Shown: positions 34,500 through 43,260 of the stretch, piece by piece
How positions within the stretch are numbered: the first letter of the stretch is position 1
Layout of the letters: each line of letters begins with the position of its first letter
DNA from: Lacrimispora sphenoides
GTDB taxonomy: Bacteria; Bacillota; Clostridia; Lachnospirales; Lachnospiraceae
Direction of reading: 5' to 3'
NCBI RefSeq assembly: GCF_900105215.1
Contig: NZ_FOIP01000001.1
Location: 310,001-374,000 of the forward strand
DNA length: 64,000 nucleotides
The notes under the pieces: model-generated
Seen by the model: only the letters and a program-made list of their open reading frames with translations
The model's database searches: none
Told to the model about the DNA's origin: nothing
Made by a program: the position numbers and the translations under genes

Positions 34500-35144
34500 T
34501 TATAGGATAGAGGAGAAAAAATCAATAGAACAAACACCCGTCTTAATTAATAAACACATTTCAAACAGGCAGGGAGAATAGGGTAACCCACTCATTATTT
34601 TAGAAAAATGAATGGCTCCCACCTCTCCTGCCCCGTCAAGGCCTCTGGACCTGGGTAACAGATTCCATACCGGTCTTTTTAACATTTTACTGCGGGTATA
34701 AATCCCCGGCGTGTTTTCTTCGATCCAGTGGAAAATTTCATGGAACAGGACTACCTCTTCCAGTACTTCAGCCCGTATTATCTCCGATATATCATTTTCT
34801 CTTATAAAATCTTTTATTGCATTTAAGGTACTATCATTTAACATGACAGTACCTTCTTCCGGCTCAAATATTCCCATATATAAAAATGGTCTTCTCAGTT
34901 CTTCTGTTGTCCGTTTTATGGATAATCCCATTGCACCGGCAAGAGAGACACCGGAAATATTTCCATAGAGTTCCTTAAACTCTGATGCACATTTTTCTGC
35001 CGCTGCCATGGAATAAAACAGAATTTCCTTTTCTTCCTCTTCTGACAGTTCACAGGAAGCCGGGTGATTTTTCAGCACCCGGCTATACCATGTTCCATCT
35101 TCAGCAGCAGCAATTTTTTCTATCAGTTCCTGCATATGCTCCAT
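34500..35144 (-). CDS. Putative zinc-metallopeptidase-like protein (HExxH), unknown function
   Basis: 214 residues. The only recognisable feature is HEIFH at 135-139 within LEEVVLFHEIFHWIEENTPG, an HExxH zinc motif, with a possible third ligand Glu or His in GAGEVGAIHFSK about 40 residues later. No signal peptide or membrane segment. It begins 3 bp after the hydantoinase-type gene and is surely in its operon. A start at the fourth codon (second ATG) is also possible because GGAG precedes it. Family not recognised; a role in processing or maturation of the neighbour enzyme is only a guess. Confidence 0.7.
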   Translation of the reverse strand: MEHMQELIEKIAAAEDGTWYSRVLKNHPASCELSEEEEKEILFYSMAAAEKCASEFKELYGNISGVSLAGAMGLSIKRTTEELRRPFLYMGIFEPEEGTVMLNDSTLNAIKDFIRENDISEIIRAEVLEEVVLFHEIFHWIEENTPGIYTRSKMLKRPVWNLLPRSRGLDGAGEVGAIHFSKIMSGLPYSPCLFEMCLLIKTGVCSIDFFSSIL

Positions 35145-35147
35145 CTC

Positions 35148-37274
35148 TTACAGCTCGTTGCGGGCCAGGACCAGGATGATTTCTGCATCTTCCTTTATAT
35201 CAATAAGCTCAACCCCGGCCAAACCGGATACCTGTTCCAGGGCCGGAATTCCGGAATAATCGATCACCCTGGATTCTGCCGCAATATAGCAATCCGGATT
35301 GATCCTGACTTCACTTGAAAAGTTACTGGCCTTATCCCAAGCCAGTTTTAAATCCTCACGGAGCCTGGATTTCGTTGTTACCAGTACCGTACCATTGGAT
35401 CTTTGCACTTTCACAAAGCCTTTTTTATCTATCATTCTCACGGGAGTCTTCCCGTCTTTTTCTGCAGTTACTACAAAGATAGAACCATTGCTTCCAGCCA
35501 TCTTCATCTTTGACTGTTCCAGGCCAATGGATTCTGCTGCGATTTGAAGTGCTTCTTCCTCATCACAATTCTTCATTAAGTCTGTGGTCTTAACTTCCGT
35601 AGAACCCATGGCAATTGCCGTAACCTTCTGGGCCTGCTCATCAATTTCCACATAGACTTCAATGCTGTCTTCCACTGCACCGCTGTTCATGGCCAAAGCT
35701 TTTGCTTCTTTCTTTAGGGCTGCTATATCTTCCGCAGTGGGATTGGGAATGGTCCGCTCTACCATTTCTCTTACCATGGCCAGTGCCACACCGATAGAAG
35801 AAATAACCTCGGCATTTACCGGTATCTGGTATTTAAAATTCATTTCATTGGCCGTAAAGGTCAACAGTGTTCCGGCACCGCCTCCGGCACCAACTAACAC
35901 GATCTGTTCTCTTTCAATTTTATATTTATCGATCAGGTCCTCAATGACTGGTTTGATTTTATCACAAGCCTTCTGAAGAACTGCTCTTGCCGTATCTTCA
36001 ATGGACAAGCCTACTTCATCAGCCAGAAGCTGCATGGCTTTGCAGCTGGATTCGTAATTGCCCATTGCGTAATCCCCATCTTCCAGAATTCCAAGTACAT
36101 TGGCGGCGCAGGTGTTTGTGATGGTTACGCTTTCGCCGTTCTTTAAGCGGATCGCCACATAGTCACTGGGGTCATTTTCACGAGGCTTGATGTAATATAA
36201 TTCTGCCCCTTCAAACAGCTCCGGCTCTGTGAAACACGCATATCCCATATTGGCAATATGGGCGGAACGGGGACCCACATCAACGATGGCACCCTTTTTT
36301 GCACGGATCATACTTCCGCCGGCAACACCCAGCACCCGGACATCCAAGCTGTTTACATAGGTTCTGTGTCCTCCGATAATGGAATAATCCACTGCCGGAC
36401 GGCCGTTTTTGATCACCCCGATGTTGGTAGAGGTTCCGCCAACCTCAAAATAAATACCGTTGGAAGCCCGCAGATACATAAGTGCCCCGATCACGCTGGC
36501 TGCAGGTCCTGAGAGCATGGTAAGGATAGGACGCTTTTTCATTTCATTGATTTCCATGACTCCGCCGTCACCGCGCATGATCATAAGGGGAACCGTTACC
36601 TTTGCGGCACGTACACTTCGCTCTGTGGAATTGGCAGTGTCCAGCATTTTCGGCAGAATCGATGCATTGAGGCAGGCGGTGCGGGTACGGGTTGTCAGTC
36701 CATAGAGCTTTGTAATATCAGAAGCCACGGTACAGGGGATTCCCTGGCCTTCCGCAATCTCTGCAACCATGCGCTCTTCTTTCATATTATCCACGCCAAA
36801 TGCCTTGCTGGCTACGATCACCTTATCTCCCTGATCTGCCATCTTATTGATCACAGAAGATACGTTATCCGGTGTCATATCCTTGGTTTTCATAAAACTA
36901 TGGTCAATATTGATCCACTTTCCGGTGCCTAAATCAATATCCTTGATTTTTGTCTGGCGTTTTGTAAAGAATGCCTCCAGACCGCCGCCGCTCATTCCGA
37001 TCACTCCGACTTTGGCCACATCTCCTTCTAACAAAGCATTGGTCGCCTGAGTGGTGCTGTGAGCAATAAAAATTACCTCTTCCGGTTTAATATCATTCTC
37101 AGAAAGACATTTTTTAAATGCTTCCACAACACCTGTTGCCACTCCGTTTTCGTCGTGGTGGGTTGTCATTACCGACCCTTTACCTACAATTTCGTTTGTG
37201 CTGTTGTCTATCGCTACGGCCTTTGTATGGGTTCCGCCCACATCAATGCCAATTCTTATTGCTCTGTTGCTCAT
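35148..37274 (-). CDS. Hydantoinase A / oxoprolinase / acetone-carboxylase-beta family protein
   Basis: 708 residues from the ATG at 37274, seven bases after GGAGG. Begins IRIGIDVGGTHTKAVAIDN, the N-terminal phosphate-binding motif of the ASKHA fold in HyuA; AHSTTQATNALLEGDVAKVGVIGMSGG is the conserved continuation. Then MRGDGGVMEINEMKKRPILTMLSGPAASVIGA, GGTSTNIGVIKNGRP, and LVGAGGGAGTLLTFTANEM near the end of the domain. Family members use ATP to open hydantoins or 5-oxoproline, or to carboxylate acetone. No HyuB gene follows, which is unusual for oxoprolinases. The transporter gene upstream and the FCD regulator downstream suggest a dedicated uptake-and-degradation unit; substrate unknown. 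Confidence 0.85.
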   Translation of the reverse strand: MSNRAIRIGIDVGGTHTKAVAIDNSTNEIVGKGSVMTTHHDENGVATGVVEAFKKCLSENDIKPEEVIFIAHSTTQATNALLEGDVAKVGVIGMSGGGLEAFFTKRQTKIKDIDLGTGKWINIDHSFMKTKDMTPDNVSSVINKMADQGDKVIVASKAFGVDNMKEERMVAEIAEGQGIPCTVASDITKLYGLTTRTRTACLNASILPKMLDTANSTERSVRAAKVTVPLMIMRGDGGVMEINEMKKRPILTMLSGPAASVIGALMYLRASNGIYFEVGGTSTNIGVIKNGRPAVDYSIIGGHRTYVNSLDVRVLGVAGGSMIRAKKGAIVDVGPRSAHIANMGYACFTEPELFEGAELYYIKPRENDPSDYVAIRLKNGESVTITNTCAANVLGILEDGDYAMGNYESSCKAMQLLADEVGLSIEDTARAVLQKACDKIKPVIEDLIDKYKIEREQIVLVGAGGGAGTLLTFTANEMNFKYQIPVNAEVISSIGVALAMVREMVERTIPNPTAEDIAALKKEAKALAMNSGAVEDSIEVYVEIDEQAQKVTAIAMGSTEVKTTDLMKNCDEEEALQIAAESIGLEQSKMKMAGSNGSIFVVTAEKDGKTPVRMIDKKGFVKVQRSNGTVLVTTKSRLREDLKLAWDKASNFSSEVRINPDCYIAAESRVIDYSGIPALEQVSGLAGVELIDIKEDAEIILVLARNEL

Positions 37275-37296
37275 TCGTTGTCCTCCATCTAAAACG

Positions 37297-37331
37297 GACA
37301 AGGGCATACAGACCTTACGTATGCCCTTGTC
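37297..37331 (-). terminator. Hairpin between the transporter and the hydantoinase-type gene
   Basis: Perfect 13-bp stem GACAAGGGCATAC/GTATGCCCTTGTC, nine-base loop, minus-strand tail CGTTTTAG. Probably a leaky terminator or RNA-stability element inside the operon. Confidence 0.6.
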
Positions 37332-37363
37332 TGTGAAACTTTTTCATCTACCAAAACAAAGAA

Positions 37364-38665
37364 TTAAACCATTCTTCCTATCGTAAAGTAAATAAGAATT
37401 TCAATGGCAATAAGGCTTGCCCAGGCCCACGGCAGGTTGGTCTTTATGTACTGTTTCGGTTCTACCTTTGCATAGCTTAAGCCCCACATGGTCCAGGACT
37501 GAGTAGGACACGCACTTGCTACGATAGCAACCGGAGGGATTAAGAAAATAGCATACAGGAAATGGGGATTAAATGCTCCCGTTGCATTTAAAATGGAATA
37601 CAGGGCAATACCGGAACCCCAGATCATTAACGGTCCGCGGAACAGTGCCAGAGGCGCCAGGATACAGAATGCAGCCAGAACTACAATCTCGGATTTTGGA
37701 ACAACATCCCCAAGCAAAGTCTGGAGATAAGGAACAACCTTGGTAGCAGCTCCCTGGAAAATATTTACGCTGTAAAGCATACCGATCAGAAGTCCGCTGT
37801 CTGCAACGCCATCATATAGCGTCTTCTGGGTCTTATCCACTGCAGTTTTGTAAGTTCTTAAATTCCGTGTAAATAAAAGACCTACAAAGCTTCCTAACAG
37901 GAAGGCGGGAACTGGCTGCCATTTAAAAATACCTACCATTGCAATGGGTACAAAGGGTACGATAAAGCAGTACCAGCCAAGAGGTTTTTCCTCGTAGCTA
38001 TCCTGGACACCGGCCTCCCAGGCCCGTCTTCTTCCCCTTTTACTGCTTTTAAAATGATGGTACACGACAAATGCAATCATAATGACCATGTGAATGGCAG
38101 TTGCCATCAGGGCAAAACGAATGTAGTTGTCATTATAGGAAGCCACTTCTTCACCGAATACCTTCTCAAACTGGCTTACATAAGCAATATTTAAGTACAT
38201 TCCGCCTGCAACAGACAGCATATAGGCGCCTAAAGCCGCTCTTTTTTCCACTCCCATGGAAAACAGAATGGGAAGTACGATCATACCGATAGCCATAACG
38301 GAACCTACACCAAAAACGCTGGTAAAAAGCAGATTACAGGTAATGCATAGTAATAATGTAGTTACCAGGGGCCTGTCACCCGCAAATTCTACAGTCTTTT
38401 TAATGATATAGCCGGCAATTCCCGTATCGACCAGAATGCGTCCAAACCATGCACCAAAGATAATGATTGCTATGGTCTTTCCATAATCATCTAACGGCTT
38501 TTGGAATACATCGCTTACCACCTCATTGATCGGCACACGTCCAATTATACACCACAAAACGGCTGTAGCGATAAATCCGATCAGAAGATTTCCGCCTTTC
38601 ATGCAGTACACTACCAGCCCCACAAAGACCAGCAGCAGCAATATGCCAGTAATAATGTCAAGCAT
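37364..38665 (-). CDS. Membrane transporter, citrate/dicarboxylate-type (ion-transporter superfamily)
   Basis: 433 residues from the ATG at 38665 (AAGGAGAG before it); the longer frame has no site at its start. Twelve or so hydrophobic segments: MLDIITGILLLLVFVGLVVY, IIIFGAWFGRILVDTGIAGYIIKKT, and a GVGSVMAIGMIVLPILFSMGV block typical of CitM/ArsB-GntP-like carriers. The central loop is basic (KSSKRGRRR). Precedes the hydantoinase-type gene and likely imports that enzyme's substrate or a related organic acid. Family placement is approximate. Confidence 0.75.
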   Translation of the reverse strand: MLDIITGILLLLVFVGLVVYCMKGGNLLIGFIATAVLWCIIGRVPINEVVSDVFQKPLDDYGKTIAIIIFGAWFGRILVDTGIAGYIIKKTVEFAGDRPLVTTLLLCITCNLLFTSVFGVGSVMAIGMIVLPILFSMGVEKRAALGAYMLSVAGGMYLNIAYVSQFEKVFGEEVASYNDNYIRFALMATAIHMVIMIAFVVYHHFKSSKRGRRRAWEAGVQDSYEEKPLGWYCFIVPFVPIAMVGIFKWQPVPAFLLGSFVGLLFTRNLRTYKTAVDKTQKTLYDGVADSGLLIGMLYSVNIFQGAATKVVPYLQTLLGDVVPKSEIVVLAAFCILAPLALFRGPLMIWGSGIALYSILNATGAFNPHFLYAIFLIPPVAIVASACPTQSWTMWGLSYAKVEPKQYIKTNLPWAWASLIAIEILIYFTIGRMV

Positions 38666-38809
38666 CGTTTCTCTCTCCTTTTTAATTGTAATTTTTTGCA
38701 GCTTCATACCTGTTTCCGGATTTGTTTCTTCGCGTCGCAACTAAAATTTCATCTGATATATCAGTTTCAAGATATAATATATCACATAAAAATTAGAGAT
38801 ACTATATGC

Positions 38810-38846
38810 ATTATTAATAAAAAATTTATATTTTTTTATTAATAAT
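38810..38846. repeat. Perfect 15-bp AT-rich inverted repeat upstream of the transporter operon
   Basis: ATTATTAATAAAAAA (38810-38824) and TTTTTTATTAATAAT (38832-38846), seven-base spacer, about 145 bp upstream of the transporter ATG. May be a regulator operator (GntR/FCD protein is a candidate) or chance in AT-rich DNA. Confidence 0.4.
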
Positions 38847-38905
38847 ACACATTTAAAGAGCAGTCAGCAAACAAAAAGAAAAGAGCCGGCAGGATAGACA
38901 GCACA

Positions 38906-38937
38906 AAGCCCGATGGAACTTAATCCAATCGGGCCTT
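38906..38937 (-). terminator. Terminator-like hairpin after the isomerase gene
   Basis: AAGCCCGAT (38906-38914) pairs with ATCGGGCCTT (38928-38937); the minus-strand tail TTTGTG is weak. Marks the end of the AraC-controlled catabolic operon. The rest of the 350-bp gap (38666-39017) holds AT-rich DNA and the inverted repeat. Confidence 0.5.
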
Positions 38938-39017
38938 GTACGTATTTATGACACTCCTCTGTACTGATACTGGTGGGATATAATCTCGTATGATTTTTGA
39001 TTTTCCATGCATCTCAT

Positions 39018-39848
39018 CTACTTTTCATCCATATCGGAAAAGCGCTGCTTTACATAGTCAAGGCTTTCCACATAGGCCTTATCCCCTTCCAGGTGTTCGA
39101 TAATCATGGGCATATCCGGATCAGCCGCCTGCGCAAGGCAAGCGTACTTTTCCAGGTTTAACCCGCCATGTCCGCAGGCTGTTTCACTAAATTGCAGAGT
39201 GAATTCCTGTTTCAGAGCCACATCCTTTAAGTGACAGCTTTTAATATAAGGCCCCAGCTTCACAAAGCACTCTTCCATAAAATCCTCATTGTTAAAATAC
39301 CGTTCCAATGTGGTGATCCAGTTAAATACATCCATATGCACGGCAAAATGCTCCCTGTCCACAACTTTGATCAGGCGGAGGTATTCATCCGGGCCCATCG
39401 GAACCATCCAGGGCATAGGCTCAATGGTGTAATAGGTATGCTCCGGCTTCACCTCGTCTATGATTTCCTGAATGCTTTTCACCACAAGGTCCCAGGTTTC
39501 TTCCGTCAAATTTTCCTTATAAGGCCCGTCCCAGCGTTCCCCTCTGGAGCCGGATACATTGACGCAGCACCTGGCGCCAATCCGGTCCGCCAGCCTAAGC
39601 TGTTCCTTACACCGGATAAGAGCTGCTTCTCTTACATCCTTATCCGGAGAAATGGGATTGCACCAGGCACCCACTTCCGCAATTACGAGGCCGCTCTCTC
39701 TTGCAGCTTCCACATATTCTTGTATCAGCGCTTCCCCGCGGCTGTAATCCACCGGAAAGTTTACACAGCCGCAGCCCAGTTCTTTTAGCTTCCGGGCCCA
39801 TTCCCCAGGGTTTTTATGTTCAAGAGAGCTGGAAAGTCCCAATTTCAT
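39018..39848 (-). CDS. Sugar phosphate isomerase/epimerase (TIM barrel, AP endonuclease 2 fold)
   Basis: 276 residues from the ATG at 39848, nine to ten bases after GGGAGG. Xylose-isomerase-like barrel: MKLGLSSSLEHKNPGEWARKLKELGCGCVNF, ARCCVNVSGSRGERWD, TYYTIEPMPWMVPMGPDEYLRLIKVV with a metal-ligand Glu, FAVHMDVFNW with metal-ligand Asp, IKSCHLKDVAL with the His-Lys-Asp motif, and IIEHLEGD. The family (IolE, IolH, hydroxypyruvate isomerase, D-tagatose epimerase) isomerises or dehydrates sugars and inosose-type compounds using a divalent metal. Last gene of the operon, 17 bp after a VOC protein. Confidence 0.87.
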   Translation of the reverse strand: MKLGLSSSLEHKNPGEWARKLKELGCGCVNFPVDYSRGEALIQEYVEAARESGLVIAEVGAWCNPISPDKDVREAALIRCKEQLRLADRIGARCCVNVSGSRGERWDGPYKENLTEETWDLVVKSIQEIIDEVKPEHTYYTIEPMPWMVPMGPDEYLRLIKVVDREHFAVHMDVFNWITTLERYFNNEDFMEECFVKLGPYIKSCHLKDVALKQEFTLQFSETACGHGGLNLEKYACLAQAADPDMPMIIEHLEGDKAYVESLDYVKQRFSDMDEK

Positions 39849-39864
39849 ATGCGTTTTCCTCCCG

Positions 39865-40335
39865 TTACTTATCGCTCTCCAAAAGTTCCACAATACATTT
39901 TAAATCTTTATAAGCATTCATATAGGTATATCTTCCGCTGGCGTCCCCGTATTCTCCTTTTTGTTCCAAAGTCATGCCAAAATCCTCGCAGCGTTTTACC
40001 GCTTCCTGCATTTTCATTCCCTTGATATGAAAGGCTACGTGGTGGATTCCCTCCCCCATTTCATTTAACGCATTTCTCCATGTAGAGGGCGCTTCATTGG
40101 GCTGGATCAGTTCAAGCTGCAAGCCTGGACCTACGTCAAAAAATGCTAAGAGACTATTGGCCTCCGGCGCAGGCTGGCCCATAAATTCCGTCTGTGTAAT
40201 CTCATATTCTCCGCACAGGGTAGCTTCCGGTTCCTCCACTCCTAAAAACTGAGCCCATTTCTTTTTAGCTTCGTTAATGTCCTTTACTATAAAACCTACC
40301 TGGCAAACCAGTTCTGTTCCTACAACTCCGTTCAT
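39865..40335 (-). CDS. VOC-family protein (glyoxalase / methylmalonyl-CoA epimerase-like)
   Basis: 156 residues, two beta-alpha-beta-beta-beta modules. VCQVGFIVKDINEAKKKWAQFLG opens module 1; GLQLELIQPNEAPSTWRNAL supplies a Glu ligand; GEGIHHVAFHIKGMKMQEAV opens module 2 with His; CIVELLESDK ends with another Glu. The first position, often His, is Gln or Val here. Homologous to the VOC protein at the start of the operon (45754), about 35-40% alike by eye. Probably an epimerase or lyase acting on a keto-sugar; exact reaction unknown. Confidence 0.82.
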   Translation of the reverse strand: MNGVVGTELVCQVGFIVKDINEAKKKWAQFLGVEEPEATLCGEYEITQTEFMGQPAPEANSLLAFFDVGPGLQLELIQPNEAPSTWRNALNEMGEGIHHVAFHIKGMKMQEAVKRCEDFGMTLEQKGEYGDASGRYTYMNAYKDLKCIVELLESDK

Positions 40336-40340
40336 GATTA

Positions 40341-40371
40341 CTTCCTCTTTTCCGCCTATTTTCTATGGGCA
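40341..40371 (-). repeat. Degenerate family A repeat before the VOC gene
   Basis: Minus strand TTGCCCATAGAAAATAGGCG followed by GAAAAGAGGAAG, which provides the ribosome binding site. The hairpin partner is partly eroded. Confidence 0.5.
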
Positions 40372-40446
40372 AGACTCACTCCGCGTTTACAGGGTGTAAG
40401 TGCATGCCCGCATGGCGTACCTTTCTTTTTTCTTTTTTCTTTAATA

Positions 40447-41586
40447 TTAATTTGCCCCCATAGTAAGAGGCAGCGGCCTTTCACAGGACGTTTTCATCTC
40501 ATAAATCTTCTTCGTTTCCGCCGACTCCATCATCCCCGTAATAGCCTCAACCACATGACAGGCCATTTCTACGTTTCCCCTGGGGCTGCGGCCTTCCACT
40601 ACCGCACATGCCAAATCAAATACCCCGCTGCCCCTGGAATAATCTCCGATATGGGGATACAGCTCCGGAACCTCCACGCTGACTCCCTTCTTTTCCCTGG
40701 TATGAATGCTGTCGTCGTACAGCGGGTCAAGGGTTCGCTCCTTCCGGTATATCCTGGGTTTCCCTCCGGACATATTAGGGTCCGGAACCTCTAAGGTACC
40801 TTCCGTCCCGTAAATCTCCATGTTAGGAAGGTTGGAATGCCAGATGTCAAAGCTTAAGTTCAGGCTTACAATCACCCCTGACGAAAGTCTCGCAATTCCC
40901 GAATAGTGAGTAGGCGTTTCTACGGAAAGCTGCCCCCCTGCATGTGAGCCTGCGTAAATAGTTCTTTCTGAAAAGCCTGTGGCACCAAAGGCGCTGATAG
41001 ATTCTATGGGTCCCAAAAGGGCGGCAAGAGCGGTAAAGTAATAGGGCCCCATATCATAGAGAGGTCCTGCTCCCTTTCTGTAAAAATTCTCCGGCGCAGG
41101 GTGCCAGGTTTCCACCCCTATGGAAGTCATGTTAGCAGTTGCATAAAGCGGTGTTCCAATCCACCCGTCGTCCAAAAGCTTTCTGCAGGTCTGTAAGGAA
41201 GAACCTAAAAAAGTATCGGGTGCACTGCCGATTAAGAGGTTTTTCTCTTTGGCAAGGGCCATGACCTCTTTTGCTTCTTCCACCGTAAGGGCAAAGGGTT
41301 TTTCGCAATATACGTGCTTGCCCGCCTCCAGGATCTTCCTGTTTAACTCACCATGTAATCCGGGCGGCGTCAGATTGACGATTAACTCCACTTCTTCCAT
41401 AGCCAGCAATTCTTCCGGTGAACAGCCTGAATCTATCCCATATTTTTCTGCGTGAGCCTTTGCAAGTCCGACGTTTACGTCTGCACAGGCCGCCAGGTGA
41501 AGGCTTGTATAAAACCGTTTCATATCCCGGATGTAGGTGTTGCTGATCACACCGCAGCCCAGGATCCCCACATTTACATTTCTCAT
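40447..41586 (-). CDS. Gfo/Idh/MocA-family NAD(P)-dependent oxidoreductase
   Basis: 379 residues. N-terminal Rossmann fold NVGILGCGVISNTYIRDMKRF, the family Glu-Lys-Pro motif HVYCEKPFALTVEEAKEVM with catalytic Lys, and a C-terminal beta-sheet domain where GPLYDMGPYYFTALAALLGP contains the usual D-G/H region, here DMGPYY, as in dehydrogenases of this fold. Oxidises a sugar, inositol or glycoside hydroxyl. Preceded by AGGAGG. The operon also has an SDR, an isomerase, VOC proteins and a sugar ABC importer, so it probably performs an oxidation step in a glycoside or cyclitol pathway. Confidence 0.9.
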   Translation of the reverse strand: MRNVNVGILGCGVISNTYIRDMKRFYTSLHLAACADVNVGLAKAHAEKYGIDSGCSPEELLAMEEVELIVNLTPPGLHGELNRKILEAGKHVYCEKPFALTVEEAKEVMALAKEKNLLIGSAPDTFLGSSLQTCRKLLDDGWIGTPLYATANMTSIGVETWHPAPENFYRKGAGPLYDMGPYYFTALAALLGPIESISAFGATGFSERTIYAGSHAGGQLSVETPTHYSGIARLSSGVIVSLNLSFDIWHSNLPNMEIYGTEGTLEVPDPNMSGGKPRIYRKERTLDPLYDDSIHTREKKGVSVEVPELYPHIGDYSRGSGVFDLACAVVEGRSPRGNVEMACHVVEAITGMMESAETKKIYEMKTSCERPLPLTMGAN

Positions 41587-41619
41587 ATAGCTTAGGCTAT
41601 CCTCCTTTTCCTATGGAGC

Positions 41620-42354
41620 CTAATAAGGCATCGGCTCCCCTTTGTAATTGATAAACGGAACATCCATATCCGGAACCATCGTTTTCTTTTCCAAAATGTC
41701 TAAAATGCTTACCGCTGGCAGAGAGGGCGGGATCTGGGCATTTTCCTTTCCCATCACCGTATTCATACGGCCTGGATGAACCATATATATCCGTATGTGC
41801 TTGTCTGCCTTTTCCTCTGCTAAGTAATTACGGATTTTCTGGGTATACATGTTTAACGCGTGCTTGGAAACGGAATAGGCCAGATAGTTGTAGCCATGGG
41901 GGCTTAAATGCCCTGCTTCCGAGCTGATGTTCATAATACAGGCATCCCCGGAAGCGTAAATCAGGCCGATCAAGTATTTGAGCACAAGGGCCTGGCCTGT
42001 TACGTTCACCTCCAGGGTTTCCCGAAACCTTCCTATGTCCAAATCCTCTATGGCGTCCCCCGGCATCTTCATTTTCTCAAACAGCACTCCGGCATTGTTT
42101 ACCAGAAAATCAATGTATCCGTATTGTAGCCTGACCGCCTGTGCCGCCCTTTTGATCTCCTCCTCGTCCGTAACATCCATGGAAAGGACGAAAAGCCTGT
42201 CTCCGTACTGCTCTTTTAAGCGGAGCAAATTCCCGCTGCCGTCTCCCTTAAGGCCCTTGCGGCAGGCGGCAATCATGGTATGCCCACGTAAAAGTCCTTC
42301 CTTCACCAGCTCATAGCCAAGTCCCCGGCTGGCCCCTGTGATAAATCCAATCAT
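41620..42354 (-). CDS. Short-chain dehydrogenase/reductase
   Basis: 244 residues. Cofactor motif MIGFITGASRGLGYELVKEG, then VLSMDVTDEEEI, the NNAG motif FLVNNAGVLFEK, catalytic Ser in IMNISSEAGHLSPHGYNYLAYSVSKHALN, with YxxxK read as YSVSK. The Arg in CRKGL suggests NADP. AGGAGG lies before the ATG, ten bp after permease 1. Likely reduces or oxidises a carbohydrate intermediate of the operon. Confidence 0.9.
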   Translation of the reverse strand: MIGFITGASRGLGYELVKEGLLRGHTMIAACRKGLKGDGSGNLLRLKEQYGDRLFVLSMDVTDEEEIKRAAQAVRLQYGYIDFLVNNAGVLFEKMKMPGDAIEDLDIGRFRETLEVNVTGQALVLKYLIGLIYASGDACIMNISSEAGHLSPHGYNYLAYSVSKHALNMYTQKIRNYLAEEKADKHIRIYMVHPGRMNTVMGKENAQIPPSLPAVSILDILEKKTMVPDMDVPFINYKGEPMPY

Positions 42355-42363
42355 AGCAACCTC

Positions 42364-43248
42364 CTAATAGTCAGATTCTCCGAAGCGGAACACCTTAAAA
42401 AGCACCAGAATAATCCCAAGGGCGATCAGCAGCAGAATCCAGGCCATGGCCGAGGCGTAGCCCATCTTAAAATAGGAAAATGCATTCTGATATAAGTACA
42501 GGGAGTAAAACATCGTCGAGTTGTCCGGCCCTCCATTGGTCATGATGTAAGGTTCCGCAAACCACTGGAATACGTTAATTATCAGCGTCACCACATTATA
42601 AAGGATGGTGGAGCGCAAAAGCGGTATGGTGACAAATAATGTCTGGCTGAAAAATCCGGCACCGTCTAAGGAGGCTGATTCATAAAGGCTTACAGGAATG
42701 TCCTGAAGACCGGCTAAGTAAATGATAATTGCATTTCCGCAGGTCCATATCATCATGATAATCAGTGCAGGCTTGGACCAGAAAATACTGGAGAGCCAGC
42801 CCGGCCCACGGATTCCGATATAGCCTAAGAGCCGGTTGATAATTCCCGTTTCCGGCTGCATAACCCAGATCCACAGCAGGGAAGCTACAACGGTCGGTAC
42901 CAGGGTAGGAATAAAAAACACCACCCGGAAGGGGCCCGTAACTTTTAATTCTTTATGATTCATTATTATGGAAATTCCTACCGCAGTAATGGTGGTAATG
43001 GGAACTCCAAACAGCACCATATAAAAAGTATTGCTTAAGGCCTTTAAAAATGTATTGTCCTGAAACATGGTCTTGTAGTTGTTAAGCCCGATAAAAACCG
43101 GAGCTTTTATTACCTGGTACTCACACAGGGAATAATATAAGGAGGAACAAATGGGAAATAAGGTAAAAGCCAAAAATCCCACCAGCCACGGAGAAATAAA
43201 CAGCAGTCCGTAAATCAGTTCTCTTTTTCTAATTGTCATCTTTTTCAC
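42364..43248 (-). CDS. Carbohydrate ABC importer permease (MalF/UgpA type)
   Basis: 294 residues from a GTG at 43248, seven bases after GGAGG (a GTG two codons earlier is too close to it). Six membrane segments; the first is ELIYGLLFISPWLVGFLAFTLFPICSSLYYSL. The EAA coupling loop is PVSLYESASLDGAGFFSQTLFVTIPLLRSTI. CUT1 family, so the ligand is likely an oligosaccharide, glycoside or glycerol-phosphate-like compound. The ATPase is not encoded here; CUT1 importers of Firmicutes commonly share a MsmK-type ATPase. Confidence 0.93.
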   Translation of the reverse strand: MKKMTIRKRELIYGLLFISPWLVGFLAFTLFPICSSLYYSLCEYQVIKAPVFIGLNNYKTMFQDNTFLKALSNTFYMVLFGVPITTITAVGISIIMNHKELKVTGPFRVVFFIPTLVPTVVASLLWIWVMQPETGIINRLLGYIGIRGPGWLSSIFWSKPALIIMMIWTCGNAIIIYLAGLQDIPVSLYESASLDGAGFFSQTLFVTIPLLRSTILYNVVTLIINVFQWFAEPYIMTNGGPDNSTMFYSLYLYQNAFSYFKMGYASAMAWILLLIALGIILVLFKVFRFGESDY

Positions 43249-43260
43249 ATTCACCCCTCC

